DNA of 64,000 nt from Pseudomonadota bacterium (GCA_021821045.1 JAKACW010000012.1:1-64000), one strand, 5' to 3'; shown: positions 1 to 9,313, numbered from the stretch's first letter. The notes: a model not told the origin generated them from the letters alone. Made by a program: numbers and translations.

Positions 1-629
1 CGATCTCGGCGCCGTACAGCCCGGATATCCCGATCGAAGTCGACGTGATGGAGGCCCATGAACCACCCGTGGCGTATTTTGCCAAGGCGTACGAAGACGG
101 CACGGGCATCGATCTGTTGCAAGGGCAGTTCAGCCGACGGGAGCAGTTGAGCAAATACTGGCGTCCGTGGCGCGCCGCGGCGTCCTTGTTGGTTGCCGTT
201 CTGGTGGTGCAAATGGTCGCCGCCGGATTCGAGCGCTGGCAGCTCTCCAAGGAACTGGCGCGCTTGCAGACCGACGTGAAGAATATCTATCTGTCCACGT
301 TCGAAGGCGCCAAGAACGTGCCCGACCCTCGCGGTCAGATGGAGCTGAAGTTGCGCGAACTGCGCGGCGGACCGGGCGGTGGCGGCGCGTTGTTCGGTCT
401 GTTGGCCAAAGCAGGGCCTCAGTTCAAGGCGATTCCCGGGGTCGAAATCGAGCGGGTCAACTATCGGGCGGGCGAAATCACCGTATCCATTGTCCTGCAG
501 GATCTGCAGAAACTGGATCAATTGAAACAGAAGCTGGTCGATCAGTCCCTCACGGTGGACATACAGTCCGCCACGTCGAAGGACGGCAAAGTCGAAGCAC
601 GACTGCAAATCGGCGGGAAGCAAGCATGA
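1..629 (+). CDS. gspL: Type II secretion protein L, C-terminal part
   Basis: The reading frame is open from base 3, so the 5' part of the gene lies outside the window; the GTG at 45 is internal. GspL is the inner-membrane protein that links the cytoplasmic ATPase GspE to GspM in the type II secretion platform. Visible parts are the end of the actin-like cytoplasmic domain, one membrane segment (LLVAVLVVQMVAAG, about bases 187-228) and a periplasmic ferredoxin-like domain (IPGVEIERVNYRAGEITVSI and onward). The TGA stop overlaps the ATG of the next gene (ATGA), which is the usual gspL-gspM coupling. The call rests on architecture and on the following gspM and gspN genes. Confidence 0.85.
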   Translation, partial: ISAPYSPDIPIEVDVMEAHEPPVAYFAKAYEDGTGIDLLQGQFSRREQLSKYWRPWRAAASLLVAVLVVQMVAAGFERWQLSKELARLQTDVKNIYLSTFEGAKNVPDPRGQMELKLRELRGGPGGGGALFGLLAKAGPQFKAIPGVEIERVNYRAGEITVSIVLQDLQKLDQLKQKLVDQSLTVDIQSATSKDGKVEARLQIGGKQA

Positions 630-1114
630 AGGAATGGTTTGAACAGTTGAGCGCCAGCGAACGGCGCACGTTGATCGCCGGTGCGTCCGTGCTGACCCTA
701 TTGTTGCTGTATACGTTTCTGTGGCGGCCCATCCACAAGGGTGTCGAAGAGACGCGCGCCCGTGTCGAGAGCCAACGCGCGCTGTTGGCCTGGATGCAAA
801 GCGCGGCGGTCGAGGCCAAGAGTCTGATGCGTTCAAGTGCCGGCGCCAAGCCGTCGCGGGGCGGGCAGTCGTTATTGTCCATCGTCGACCAGACGGCGCG
901 GCGTGAAAAGTTGGCGACGGCCCTCAAGCGCGTCGAGCCGAAAGGCACGGACGAAGTGCGCGTTCGGCTCGAAGACGCGGTTTTCGACGACACCGTGGCG
1001 TGGTTGACCCGCTTGCAGGCCAGTTACGGCGTCGACGTGGACAGTGTTTCTCTCGAGCGTGTCGGCAGCGGCCGAGTCAACGCCAGCATCACTCTGAAAG
1101 AAGGCGGTGCATGA
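626..1114 (+). CDS. gspM: Type II secretion protein M
   Basis: 162-residue bitopic inner-membrane protein that partners GspL in the secretion platform. It starts at the ATG overlapping the gspL stop; a longer open frame upstream in the same register runs through gspL and is not needed. It has a short cytoplasmic N-terminus (MKEWFEQLSASERR), one membrane helix (TLIAGASVLTLLLLYTFLW, residues about 16-34), a coiled-coil-like stretch (about 38-65) and a C-terminal periplasmic domain ending in RVNASITLKEGGA. Length and layout fit GspM. Its stop overlaps the gspN start (ATGA), so the three genes are translationally coupled. Confidence 0.88.
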   Translation: MKEWFEQLSASERRTLIAGASVLTLLLLYTFLWRPIHKGVEETRARVESQRALLAWMQSAAVEAKSLMRSSAGAKPSRGGQSLLSIVDQTARREKLATALKRVEPKGTDEVRVRLEDAVFDDTVAWLTRLQASYGVDVDSVSLERVGSGRVNASITLKEGGA

Positions 1115-1866
1115 AGAAGGGTTTGGCTTACGCCGCAATTGGGTTTCTTGCTTACATTATTTTCGCCGTGGTCCTGCTTCCCGCCGATCGTGTCTATGGC
1201 TGGATCGGCCAGAGCTTGGGCGCGGTAAAGCTTTATGATGTGAGCGGCACGATTTGGTCCGGCGCGGCCCGCGGCGCGCTCATCGACGGGCGGCCGCTGC
1301 GCAGCGTCAAATGGCAGATCAGACCGTGGAGCGTGTTTCTCGGCAAGGTTCAAATCGGCTGGTCGTTCGACAATGGTGATTCTTGGGGCAAAGGTGTGGC
1401 GGCGCTGGGCATGAACAAGATGCTCGGGTTGCAGGACGTGCAGGCGCAGATTCCAGTGTCGCAGCTTCAGCCCATGCTCCGCTTGCCGGTGCAGCTCGAG
1501 GGCGTGCTGGCTGTCGATGTCGATGATCTCGACTACGATCCGGCGACTCAGCTTGTTACTCAGGCCACCGGGATAGTGACGTGGAACGATGCCGGTGTGG
1601 CAAAGGTAACGGATGCCAGTCTGGGCACATTCCGCCTTACCGTGACGTCCGAAGACGACAAGATCCTCGGTCAACTGCAAGACGGCGGCGAAGGCCCCCT
1701 CAGCGCCAACGGCAATCTGGTGCTGACGCCCGATCGCAAATGGACCTTCCAAGGCGAAGTGGCGCTGCGCGATCCGCAACGCCGCGACGTCGCCAACGTG
1801 CTGAACCTGCTGGGCCGCCCCAACGCCGAAGGCAAGATCCCGCTGCAGCAAACGGGCACGTTCTAG
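1111..1866 (+). CDS. gspN: Type II secretion protein N
   Basis: 251-residue protein with an N-terminal membrane anchor (AYAAIGFLAYIIFAVVLLPA, residues about 5-24) followed by the beta-rich domain typical of GspN (VSGTIWSGAARGALIDGRPL, then PWSVFLGKVQIGWSF). GspN is an accessory inner-membrane protein found at the end of gsp operons in many gammaproteobacteria; its exact role is not settled. It begins at the ATG overlapping the gspM stop. It is the last gene of the operon: a palindromic repeat starts 9 bp after the TAG, and the next gene has its own ribosome-binding site 320 bp further on. Confidence 0.85.
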   Translation: MKKGLAYAAIGFLAYIIFAVVLLPADRVYGWIGQSLGAVKLYDVSGTIWSGAARGALIDGRPLRSVKWQIRPWSVFLGKVQIGWSFDNGDSWGKGVAALGMNKMLGLQDVQAQIPVSQLQPMLRLPVQLEGVLAVDVDDLDYDPATQLVTQATGIVTWNDAGVAKVTDASLGTFRLTVTSEDDKILGQLQDGGEGPLSANGNLVLTPDRKWTFQGEVALRDPQRRDVANVLNLLGRPNAEGKIPLQQTGTF

Positions 1867-2201
1867 GTTCTGTGTTGTGGGAGCGGATCATTCCGCGATC
1901 CTTTCAGAACATCAGTAAGTTATTATTTTCTCAACAAACCTGGCGCACAATTCTTAGCCGAATGTATGGCCAACTTGTCTCAAGTTCCTTGCCAAATGCC
2001 AACTGGTTCACAAAACACGCATTAGACCAAATCCACCCTCTCAACCCGGCCAAATTTAGTCCGCTATCCCGGGGCGTAACGTACTCGTCCGCACTCATCA
2101 CCGGCCGAACTACGTAACCGAAAGGGTCGAACCCAATACGAAAAACCGAACTTGACGCGAGTGAAGCGTTGAACGCTTTTTAATTTGAACGGAGTAAGAA
2201 T
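1867..2201. other. Intergenic gap with one interspersed repeat
   Basis: 335 bp between gspN and the large lipoprotein gene. It begins with one copy of the interspersed palindromic repeat (1875-1899). The rest is more AT-rich than the neighbouring genes and contains no convincing ORF. A ribosome-binding site GGAG (about 2190) precedes the ATG at 2202. I see no clear sigma-70 promoter that I would place exactly. Confidence 0.6.
1875..1899 (+). repeat. Interspersed palindromic repeat, A1 arm
   Basis: TGTGGGAGCGG-ATCATT-CCGCGAT: the arms GCGG/CCGC can pair. The same sequence recurs at 7264, 23698, 26551 and 39399, and inverted at 16290 and 26509. This copy begins 9 bp after the gspN stop. Confidence 0.85.
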
Positions 2202-5200
2202 ATGAATCAGAACCGCAGTCGAATTGTTCCCTGGGCCTGTATCGTACCGTTGGCAATGGCTGTCGGATTGACGGCTTGCGGCGGGGGTGGGGGAGGCTCG
2301 AGCACCACCACGACGACCACCAACAGTGATGGCGAAGTGGTTTCAAGCGTAACGCGAGGCCTTAGCGTCCCCAGTGAGATTTCAGCTGTTCCGGCAAGCA
2401 GCTCGGCAAGCAGCAGTTCAGCGGTTCCGCGCAGCTTAGGCGCGGCGGTTCGTAGTTTGGCCAAAGCGGCGACCGCTGGTGCGCTTCCCGCCGATTCGGA
2501 CTATGCGACAACTGAAGCGCGAATTTACGTCGAAGAACGAGCCCTCGAACAGTTTGACATCGTCGAACAGATCTTCAAGGCCTTAGCTCAAACTCATTAC
2601 GCCGATGAAGCCAACGTGAACAACGGCCCATATAAAGCCATGATCGCCTGGGAAGATGACGAAGGCGGCAAGTCCATCAAGACACTGGAAACGTGGACGG
2701 TCGAGTCGCGCATGATTGTCGTGACAGTTCCTTCCGACGTGACCGGCAACGACACCGGCGACGTGAATCGTCTGATGGCATGGATTCCGGAAGTCGACGA
2801 AGAGACTGGTGAAGAGGAAACGGTTAAGGCGGAGTTCAAGATTTACTCAGCTCCCAGCAGGGCTGATGACGGTTCCTTGCTGAATTTCGGCGAATGGGAC
2901 ATGAACGTTCTGTTTGAGGCTGATGCGGCTGGCGTCGATACCATTCCGAGCGGTGGTCCACGGGACTACTTTGCGGCGAGTGCCCGCGTTGCTGCCGATG
3001 GAACAAGCACATTGAAAGTGCATGACAAGTTCACCGAGAGCTTCGGTCCGGGCGGCACGGACAAGAATGCGGAACTCAAGGGCGTTCTGGTGCGTGCCGG
3101 CGACGATGGCTACGGCAAGGTCTCGTACCCTGACTGGGATACGTGCTGGCAAAGCATGGGTGGCGGCGGCGCCAATCCGTGTGAAACCAGTATTCCGGTC
3201 AAAGCAGCTCAATATTCCTACAACGCCAACTACATGGGTGTTCAAGAGATTGACGAAAACGGCGTGGCTGCATCGGCCGTCTATAAAGACCGCAACTTAG
3301 ACGGCGCAATTCGCGTAGTGCATCGCTATGGCCTGTTCTATGCCGACGGAATTGCCGGACAAGGCATCATCGAAGGCGACAACCTTGAAAAACACAAGAG
3401 CTTCGGCTTTCCTGTGTCGTACACTCGCGCTGCCCAGAATGACGCGACGAAGCAATTCAGTGAATTCGCATTTTACGGTGCGTGGCAAGGCCGTCATCAA
3501 TTGTGGGGTCCTGGCGGAATCACGGCAGGGTCGACGGTGCTTACGCGTCAAGACTGGAATCCGGCCGACGGCGCTGCGCCGACGTACAAGCTCAAAGAGT
3601 TTGACGGCTCATTCACCAAACGCACACTTGTAACCGCCAACCTGGATGACATCAAGAACATACCAGTCGAGACGTGGCTCAGCGACCACTACGACTTGTT
3701 TTACTTCGATCCGGATGGCGGCGGCGCCGCGGGATTTGATTGGCACTATTGCAGTGGCTACATCGATTGGATGGCTGCAACCACTCCGCCGACCTGCCGT
3801 GACAAGGCCACCAACAATGTTGTCGCCATGACGGCCTTGACCGGATCGAGCTTACTGACGCAATTGCCCGTGACCAGTGGCGAACGCCGCTGGGTGTCCA
3901 TCGGACGGGATGCAGGCGGGATGTTCAAACAATATGTCTATCTCAACGCCAGCAACAGCAGCGACTACGCCGACTACACGACGCCCGGCTTCTATGAAGC
4001 GGATTGGGGCATGCAGGGGTTGGCGCCCAAAGCGGGTGCCCAATGCGGCGGTAGCTGTCGTCTGACGGAAGCGGACGGCATGAGCGCTTGGGTCGACATC
4101 GGCGGTTCGATTTTCATCGCCTACACGGGTGACTTCGACGGCCCGGATACCATCACCGGCTGGGTGCAGAAAACCATGACAGGCTTCGACACCACATCGT
4201 GGGTTCCGACATTCGATCCGGCGGGCGACTCGCAGTTTACGCCAGCGCGAGGGCAGGAATACTACATGAACGCCAAAGGGCAGAACTATGTCGTCAAGCG
4301 CATTGGCAACGCGACGAGCGCGAAGACGGACTATTCCGCCAAATTGGAACTGCAAACCGCGGCAAATCCACTGAACACCGATTCGTCTGCCGCGACCCCG
4401 GCATCGATTCTGCCTACGGGAACGGCGTATCTGGCAGCACCTTGGAATAAGGACGTGAAATACGGCCTCATCGAGAACCCGGCTGATTCGAACTACCTGC
4501 TCCTGGAGGTCGCGCATGATTCGACGAATACGTTGACTCCGGGCGATGTGGGAGCGTCGGACGTCTGGGGCCTGGTCGCTTATAAGGATGTCAACGGGAA
4601 TACGAATTTGGGCGCGGGTACCGGCTTTGACGATGACGTGCCCATGGCATCCGATGGAACTGCGCTGACAGTTGACGCTTTCGGATGGGTCGATCCGAAC
4701 GCCAACGGCGGCAAGGAGCCGATGCAGTTCAACTATGAATATGCCGGCAACGACGGTCAGACTTGGGGTAAACAACAGTTCCTGTATCGCGATGACGGAA
4801 GCCTGACGTCCGACGACTACTTGGTGCTGTCCGATCCAGTCACGCTCAACAACGTGCAGTTGTACAACAACCTGGGTGCGGAGGCTGCCGGAGAGATCGT
4901 GTCCCTCCAGTTCGATGGTTGGATGCATGGTTTGCCTGACATGTACCATGAACTAGCCAAGAACAACTGGGACATTACCGGTTTGGGCGATAAAGTGCGT
5001 CGCTTGCTCGAAGGACAAAAGGTCACCGATAGCAACGGCGTGAGCTACTTCGTCAAACCTCTGGATACCAGCTTGTTCCTTGGCGTCGTCAATGCGTTCC
5101 CCGCTGGACCCCAGCCGGACGTGACTCAGGGCAACTCGGTTGATCTGAATTCGGTGCCGACCTTCACAGCTCACGGTATGGGTGCAGTGCCGACTGAGGA

Positions 5201-5252
5201 CGCCGACGGTAACGCCCTAACTGTGAAGTACTCAGAAGGCAAAGCGTTGTAA
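2202..5252 (+). CDS. Large lipoprotein of unknown function
   Basis: 1016 residues, not recognised. The N-terminus is a lipoprotein signal: basic MNQNRSR, hydrophobic core, lipobox LTAC with Cys26, followed by a polyglycine/serine/threonine linker (residues 27-40) and a Ser/Ala-rich stretch to about 85, a layout typical of surface-tethered lipoproteins. The mature part is acidic, rich in Asp, Gly, Trp and Tyr, with no transmembrane segment. Cysteines occur in close pairs (CWQSMGGGGANPC; WHYCSGYID with PPTC; AQCGGSC), suggesting disulfides. The start is supported by GGAG 8 bp upstream. The gene stands alone, with a terminator directly after it. It follows the type II secretion operon, so it could be a secreted surface substrate, but this is inference from position only. 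Confidence 0.85.
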   Translation: MNQNRSRIVPWACIVPLAMAVGLTACGGGGGGSSTTTTTTNSDGEVVSSVTRGLSVPSEISAVPASSSASSSSAVPRSLGAAVRSLAKAATAGALPADSDYATTEARIYVEERALEQFDIVEQIFKALAQTHYADEANVNNGPYKAMIAWEDDEGGKSIKTLETWTVESRMIVVTVPSDVTGNDTGDVNRLMAWIPEVDEETGEEETVKAEFKIYSAPSRADDGSLLNFGEWDMNVLFEADAAGVDTIPSGGPRDYFAASARVAADGTSTLKVHDKFTESFGPGGTDKNAELKGVLVRAGDDGYGKVSYPDWDTCWQSMGGGGANPCETSIPVKAAQYSYNANYMGVQEIDENGVAASAVYKDRNLDGAIRVVHRYGLFYADGIAGQGIIEGDNLEKHKSFGFPVSYTRAAQNDATKQFSEFAFYGAWQGRHQLWGPGGITAGSTVLTRQDWNPADGAAPTYKLKEFDGSFTKRTLVTANLDDIKNIPVETWLSDHYDLFYFDPDGGGAAGFDWHYCSGYIDWMAATTPPTCRDKATNNVVAMTALTGSSLLTQLPVTSGERRWVSIGRDAGGMFKQYVYLNASNSSDYADYTTPGFYEADWGMQGLAPKAGAQCGGSCRLTEADGMSAWVDIGGSIFIAYTGDFDGPDTITGWVQKTMTGFDTTSWVPTFDPAGDSQFTPARGQEYYMNAKGQNYVVKRIGNATSAKTDYSAKLELQTAANPLNTDSSAATPASILPTGTAYLAAPWNKDVKYGLIENPADSNYLLLEVAHDSTNTLTPGDVGASDVWGLVAYKDVNGNTNLGAGTGFDDDVPMASDGTALTVDAFGWVDPNANGGKEPMQFNYEYAGNDGQTWGKQQFLYRDDGSLTSDDYLVLSDPVTLNNVQLYNNLGAEAAGEIVSLQFDGWMHGLPDMYHELAKNNWDITGLGDKVRRLLEGQKVTDSNGVSYFVKPLDTSLFLGVVNAFPAGPQPDVTQGNSVDLNSVPTFTAHGMGAVPTEDADGNALTVKYSEGKAL

Positions 5253-5310
5253 TCAAATACGAGGGTATCAAGAAGAAACAGCCCAAAGGACTTGGGCACA
5301 CCACCACCCC

Positions 5311-5339
5311 GGGGGCGCAGAAATGCGCCCCCATTTTTT
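5311..5339 (+). terminator. Rho-independent terminator after the large lipoprotein
   Basis: Perfect 9-bp stem GGGGGCGCA / TGCGCCCCC with loop GAAA (5320-5323), followed by A and six T. It lies 59 bp after the stop at 5252. It also argues against starting the next gene at the ATG at 5323, which falls in the loop. Confidence 0.9.
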
Positions 5340-5388
5340 CGCGGGCCGAAAGCGGGTAAAATTGGACCTCTTTCCAGGTGGGGTTCCC

Positions 5389-5919
5389 GTGGGTCAATTA
5401 AACAAGCTAGCCGGCATCCTGGGCGGCATCAGCGAATGGACGGGCCGAATCGTGGCTTGGCTTGTTCTCGCCATGACGCTGCTGGTGACCTACGACGTCG
5501 CCATGCGTTATCTGTTTCAGTCCGGATCGGTGGCGCTGCAGGAATTGGAATGGCACTTGTTCGCCATGCTGTTCCTGTTGGCCGCCGCTTATACCCTAAA
5601 GCACGACGGCCATGTGCGTGTGGATGTGTTTTATCACTCGCGCTTCATGAATCCGCGCCGCCGCGCCTGGGTCGATTTGCTCGGCACCTTGTTTTTTCTG
5701 CTGCCGTTTTGCGTACTGGTGATCCAAGCCAGTTGGCCGTTTGTCGTCAGTTCCTACAGCATCGCGGAAACATCGCCGGATCCGGGCGGGCTGCCGTATC
5801 GATTTCTTCTCAAAGGGGCGATTCCGCTGGGCTTCGCGCTGCTTGCCTTGCAGGGGCTGGCTTCGGCGTTGAATGCGCTGAAAGTCATTGTTTATCAAAA
5901 GCAGGATTCCAGTGACTGA
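5389..5919 (+). CDS. dctQ: TRAP transporter small permease, DctQ type
   Basis: 176-residue membrane protein with four hydrophobic helices (WLVLAMTLLVTYDVAMRYLF; LEWHLFAMLFLLAAAYTL; LLGTLFFLLPFCVLVIQ; GFALLALQGLASAL). TRAP small permeases pair with the large permease to drive ion-coupled uptake of organic acids delivered by a periplasmic binding protein. The patterns DVAMRYLF, LEWHLF and the KHDGHVRVDVFY block are typical of DctQ. I start at GTG 5389 because AGGTGG lies about 7 bp upstream and the longer in-frame ATG at 5323 sits inside the preceding terminator. It overlaps dctM by 8 bp. No binding protein is adjacent; a candidate lies at 18971-20068. Confidence 0.88.
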   Translation: MGQLNKLAGILGGISEWTGRIVAWLVLAMTLLVTYDVAMRYLFQSGSVALQELEWHLFAMLFLLAAAYTLKHDGHVRVDVFYHSRFMNPRRRAWVDLLGTLFFLLPFCVLVIQASWPFVVSSYSIAETSPDPGGLPYRFLLKGAIPLGFALLALQGLASALNALKVIVYQKQDSSD

Positions 5920-7261
5920 CGTATTGCTCGAATTGCTCAGCCAAGAAGCCTGGGCCTTGGTCATGTTCGCCGTCGTCGTGCTGGTCCTGATGATCGGCTA
6001 TCCCGTTGCGTTTACGCTCGGCGCGGTATCCTTGCTGTTCGGCGGAATCTTCCTCGGCCTAGATTTCTTCGATCTGCTGCCTCTGCGTATCTGGGGCATA
6101 ATGACCAACTTTACGCTGCTGGCTGTGCCGTTGTTCATTTTCATGGGCGTGTTATTAGAGAAGTCCGGACTGGCGGAGGATCTTCTCGAAACCATGGGCC
6201 GGCTATTCGGCCGTGTGCGCGGCGGTTTGGCAGTATCGATTGTCGCCGTTGGCGCCTTGCTGGCGGCCACGACGGGCGTGGTCGGCGCGACGGTGGTGAC
6301 CATGGGCGTCATCGCACTGCCGGCGTTGTTGAAGAATGGGTACGACACGGGTCTTGCCACGGGAACCATCGCGGCCTCCGGCACGCTCGGTCAGATCATT
6401 CCGCCGAGTGTGGTGCTGATTCTGCTCGGCGATGTGATGGGCGTGCCTGTCGGTCAACTGTTCGCCGGCGCGGTGGTGCCGGGGTTGATGCTGGTCGTGT
6501 TGTTCATGATCTACATCCTGATCGTCGGCTTGCTCAAACCGAAGTGGGCGCCGCCCGTGCGCGAATCGGCGCAGGTGGACGATCTGTGGGGCAAGGTGTT
6601 GAAAAGTTTAATTCCGCCAATGCTGCTGGTTTTGGCAGTGCTGGGGTCGATTTTTTTCGGGATTGCCTCGCCGACCGAATCCGCGGCGGTGGGCGCCATC
6701 GGTGCGCTGCTTTTGGCGCTTGCCTATCGCAGGCTCACCTGGCGCGGATTGTTGGATGCCATGCGCCAAACGACCGTCATGACCAGCATGGTGTTCTTGA
6801 TACTCATCGGCGCCACGGCGTTTGGCTTGGTGTTCCGCGGTCTTGGCGGTGATGGTTTGATGGAGGAGTTGATGACCTCGCTGCCGGGCGGGGAGTGGGG
6901 CTTTCTGGCCGTCAGTATGCTGGTGATATTCGCCCTCGGGTTTTTTCTCGACTTCCTGGAAATCTGTTTCATCGTGGTGCCGATCCTCACGCCCATCGCC
7001 CAACTGCTCGGCATCGATTTGTTGTGGTTCGGCGTGCTGATCGCCATGAATCTGCAAACGTCGTTTCTTACGCCGCCGTTCGGGTTTTCCTTGTTCTATC
7101 TCAAAGCGGCAGCGCCGGATCACGTCAATATGGGACAGATATATCGCGGCGTCATTCCCTTTGTGGTGATTCAGATTGTCGCGCTGGTTTTGCTTCTTGC
7201 GTTTCCCGCGCTGGCCACCTGGTTGCCGCAGTTCATGGATCAACTACAAGGATTCGGCTGA
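5912..7261 (+). CDS. dctM: TRAP transporter large permease, DctM type
   Basis: 449-residue polytopic membrane protein carrying the transport path of the TRAP system. Family signatures are visible: GYPVAFTLGAVSLLFG near the N-terminus, the pair GTLGQIIPPSVVLILLGD and ASPTESAAVGAIGALLLA, and QTSFLTPPFGFSLFYLK near the C-terminus. Start chosen at GTG 5912, which has AGGA 7 bp upstream and overlaps the end of dctQ; an in-frame ATG at 5888 is possible but would lengthen the overlap. The predicted substrates are organic acids; the separate binding protein suggests alpha-keto or related acids. An interspersed repeat begins 3 bp after the stop. Confidence 0.92.
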   Translation: MTDVLLELLSQEAWALVMFAVVVLVLMIGYPVAFTLGAVSLLFGGIFLGLDFFDLLPLRIWGIMTNFTLLAVPLFIFMGVLLEKSGLAEDLLETMGRLFGRVRGGLAVSIVAVGALLAATTGVVGATVVTMGVIALPALLKNGYDTGLATGTIAASGTLGQIIPPSVVLILLGDVMGVPVGQLFAGAVVPGLMLVVLFMIYILIVGLLKPKWAPPVRESAQVDDLWGKVLKSLIPPMLLVLAVLGSIFFGIASPTESAAVGAIGALLLALAYRRLTWRGLLDAMRQTTVMTSMVFLILIGATAFGLVFRGLGGDGLMEELMTSLPGGEWGFLAVSMLVIFALGFFLDFLEICFIVVPILTPIAQLLGIDLLWFGVLIAMNLQTSFLTPPFGFSLFYLKAAAPDHVNMGQIYRGVIPFVVIQIVALVLLLAFPALATWLPQFMDQLQGFG

Positions 7262-7263
7262 TT

Positions 7264-7387
7264 TGTGGGAGCGGATCATTCCGCGATTTTTTCCTGATTC
7301 ACCGCCCCGGCCATGTCGCATCGCGAAAGAATTCGCTCCCACAACTGACGCTCATCTTTCCCGTGGGAGCGATTTCCTATCGCGATG
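7264..7387. repeat. Three-copy cluster of interspersed palindromic repeats
   Basis: Copy 1 (7264-7287, forward, A1 type with ATCATT centre), copy 2 (7320-7343, inverted, degenerate) and copy 3 (7362-7387, forward, centre TTTCCT). They fill most of the 197-bp gap between the convergent dctM and TPR genes and can form alternative hairpins. No other feature was seen in this gap. Confidence 0.8.
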
Positions 7388-7458
7388 CTTCACCCGAATC
7401 GTCGCTGGCGCAAATTCGTATCGCGGGTCGCTCGTCCCTGTGCATCATAAATTCGCCT

Positions 7459-9237
7459 CTACGAAATCTCTTGTCGCAAACGCGTCAATGGCGCGCTCCA
7501 ATCGCCTGGGATGGTTTGTCGCAACAATGTGACGCTTTGATACCACGGCATCTTGTCGCCCTCGGCCAAATAGCGCCACTCGGGGCTGTAGGGGATCAGC
7601 GCAAAACACTTCACGCCCAACGCACCACATAGATGCACCACGGTCGATTGCACACTGACGACCACATCTAACGCCGAGATTAGGCTGGCTAGCAGATCGA
7701 GATTGTTTTGCGGGTCAACGAGAGAATGAACATGCCGGCCGGTTTGCCCCAGTAGGGCTTCGACGTGTTGCGCCGAATCGCCATGCTGCAGGCTCACCAG
7801 CACGCCGTCGGGCAGCGCGTCGGCTAACATACCGAGGCCGATGGAGCGCGACGCTTGCCGTGTCTTGAGCAACCCGCCTCGCCAACACAGCCCGATCTTC
7901 TTTCCCGATCCAAGCGTCGTGAGCCGTTGGCGATAGTCGGTGGTGTCCTTTGGATCGGCGTTCAGATAGCGCTGTTGCAGAGGAAATGCGGCCGCCGAAC
8001 GCCGAAACAGGACGGGCAACGAACCCATGGGCACCTGCGCTGCGAACGGGCCGAACTCCGACGCCTTCTCACCCCGTTCGCTACGGTTCGACCCCACTAT
8101 CGTTGCTTGCGGAAAGGAGCGCCGCAGCAAGCTAGCCAAGCGAGGATCACATTGAACGACGCAGGACGATGCCCGGCTCAGCGCGTCTGGAACGCAGGAG
8201 GCGAACATGATCTCGTCGCCGATGCCTTGTTCGGCGTAGATCAGAAGTTTTCCGTTCAACGGTTCTCCTTGCCACTGCGGCGCCGAGCCGACATGGCCGG
8301 GTGACTCGGCGGTGAGCTTGCGATACTCGTACTCGCTCCAGCCTTCGTCAAAGCGGCCTTTAAGCAGCAACAGAAAACTCAGATTGAAATGAATCAGCGG
8401 ATCGCCGGGTTGGGTAACCAGCAGGTCGCGAAATAGGCGCTCGGCCTCGTCGTAGTGCTTGGTGTCGCGCAGCAGAACGGCCAAGCCGAGCCGGGTGTCC
8501 GCGTCGCTCGGCGCCAGGGATTGAAGTTGCCGCAGAATCTGTTCGGCCTCGCCCAATGAGCCGCGCAGGACGGCGATGCGTCCGATGTCCAAGAGCAGTC
8601 CAGGATGATTTGGCCGCCGCGACAAACCGATTTCGGCAACCGACGCGGCTTCATCGAACCGCTCCGCGTCGATCAGCAACCGCGTCAGGTTGGTCAGCGC
8701 CGGCAGATTGCCGGGGTCCTGAGCCAGCACCGCACGAAAATCCTGCTCCGCGTCGCTGCGATTGCTCTCTTGGAGGTAAGTTAGCGCGCGGTTGACGCGG
8801 GCGGCGAGATGATCTGGACTCGCCGCGAGCACGGTGTTCAGCAGTGACTTCGCCGTGCCGACATCATTGCGCCGTAGGGCAATCGAACTGAGGTTGACCT
8901 GTGCGGCGGTATTCGCGCGGTCCAGAGCGAGGGCGTGTTTGAACGCGTCTTCTGCAACATCCAGATGATCAAGTCGCAGGCAGGCTATGCCTTTGCGATT
9001 CCAAATCTCGGCTTCATTAAGTCCGCGTCCAATGGCTTGCTCGGCGGTGGCCAGAGCGTCGGCGGTTTTGCCCGCATCCAACAGGGCGTCGAAAAGGAAA
9101 ACGTAGCCGTCACGCCCGTTGGGCGCCGCGGCGACGAGTTTGCGCGCTAGGGCTTCCGCCCGGTTGGCGTCGCCGGCCTTTAACCGGCGCTTTATGCGAG
9201 CGGCTAGCCAGGCGCGGTGCAGTTGAGTCGCGAGCAT
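7459..9237 (-). CDS. TPR protein with glycosyltransferase-9-like C-terminal domain
   Basis: 592 residues, no signal peptide. Residues about 1-310 are tandem tetratricopeptide repeats (for example AEIWNRKGIACLRLDHLDVA, then AEDAFKHALALD). The C-terminal half (about 320-592) looks like the heptosyltransferase/GT9-like domain found in bacterial TPR-glycosyltransferase fusions: LLIYAEQGIGDEIMFASCVP, IGLCWRGG, ALDVVVSVQSTVVHLCGALG and a final PYSPEWRY segment. Such proteins often act in O-linked or flagellin glycosylation. It lies just downstream of the motA-motB pair on the same strand, 139 bp away, which suggests but does not prove a flagellar link. Substrate unknown. Confidence 0.75.
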   Translation of the reverse strand: MLATQLHRAWLAARIKRRLKAGDANRAEALARKLVAAAPNGRDGYVFLFDALLDAGKTADALATAEQAIGRGLNEAEIWNRKGIACLRLDHLDVAEDAFKHALALDRANTAAQVNLSSIALRRNDVGTAKSLLNTVLAASPDHLAARVNRALTYLQESNRSDAEQDFRAVLAQDPGNLPALTNLTRLLIDAERFDEAASVAEIGLSRRPNHPGLLLDIGRIAVLRGSLGEAEQILRQLQSLAPSDADTRLGLAVLLRDTKHYDEAERLFRDLLVTQPGDPLIHFNLSFLLLLKGRFDEGWSEYEYRKLTAESPGHVGSAPQWQGEPLNGKLLIYAEQGIGDEIMFASCVPDALSRASSCVVQCDPRLASLLRRSFPQATIVGSNRSERGEKASEFGPFAAQVPMGSLPVLFRRSAAAFPLQQRYLNADPKDTTDYRQRLTTLGSGKKIGLCWRGGLLKTRQASRSIGLGMLADALPDGVLVSLQHGDSAQHVEALLGQTGRHVHSLVDPQNNLDLLASLISALDVVVSVQSTVVHLCGALGVKCFALIPYSPEWRYLAEGDKMPWYQSVTLLRQTIPGDWSAPLTRLRQEIS

Positions 9238-9289
9238 CGAAGAATCTGGACACCCTTTCCTTGTGACCTAGATCGGGAATCGCGGAATT

Positions 9290-9313
9290 CGCGGAAGCGG
9301 ATCGTTCCGCGAT
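9290..9313 (+). repeat. Degenerate interspersed repeat copy
   Basis: GCGGAAGCGG-ATCGTT-CCGCGAT resembles the A1 repeat but lacks the TGTGGGA head. It sits in the 139-bp gap between motB and the TPR gene; nothing else is evident there. Confidence 0.55.

Noticed and set aside
2278-2297. G-rich tract at the lipoprotein linker as a phase-variation switch
   Set aside because: The G runs are interrupted (GGCGGGGGTGGGGGAGG), each of five bases, too short for slippage to be argued.
3852-4949. 365-codon frame antisense to the large lipoprotein
   Set aside because: Arg/Val-rich shadow with no signal or RBS; the plus-strand frame has a lipobox and terminator.
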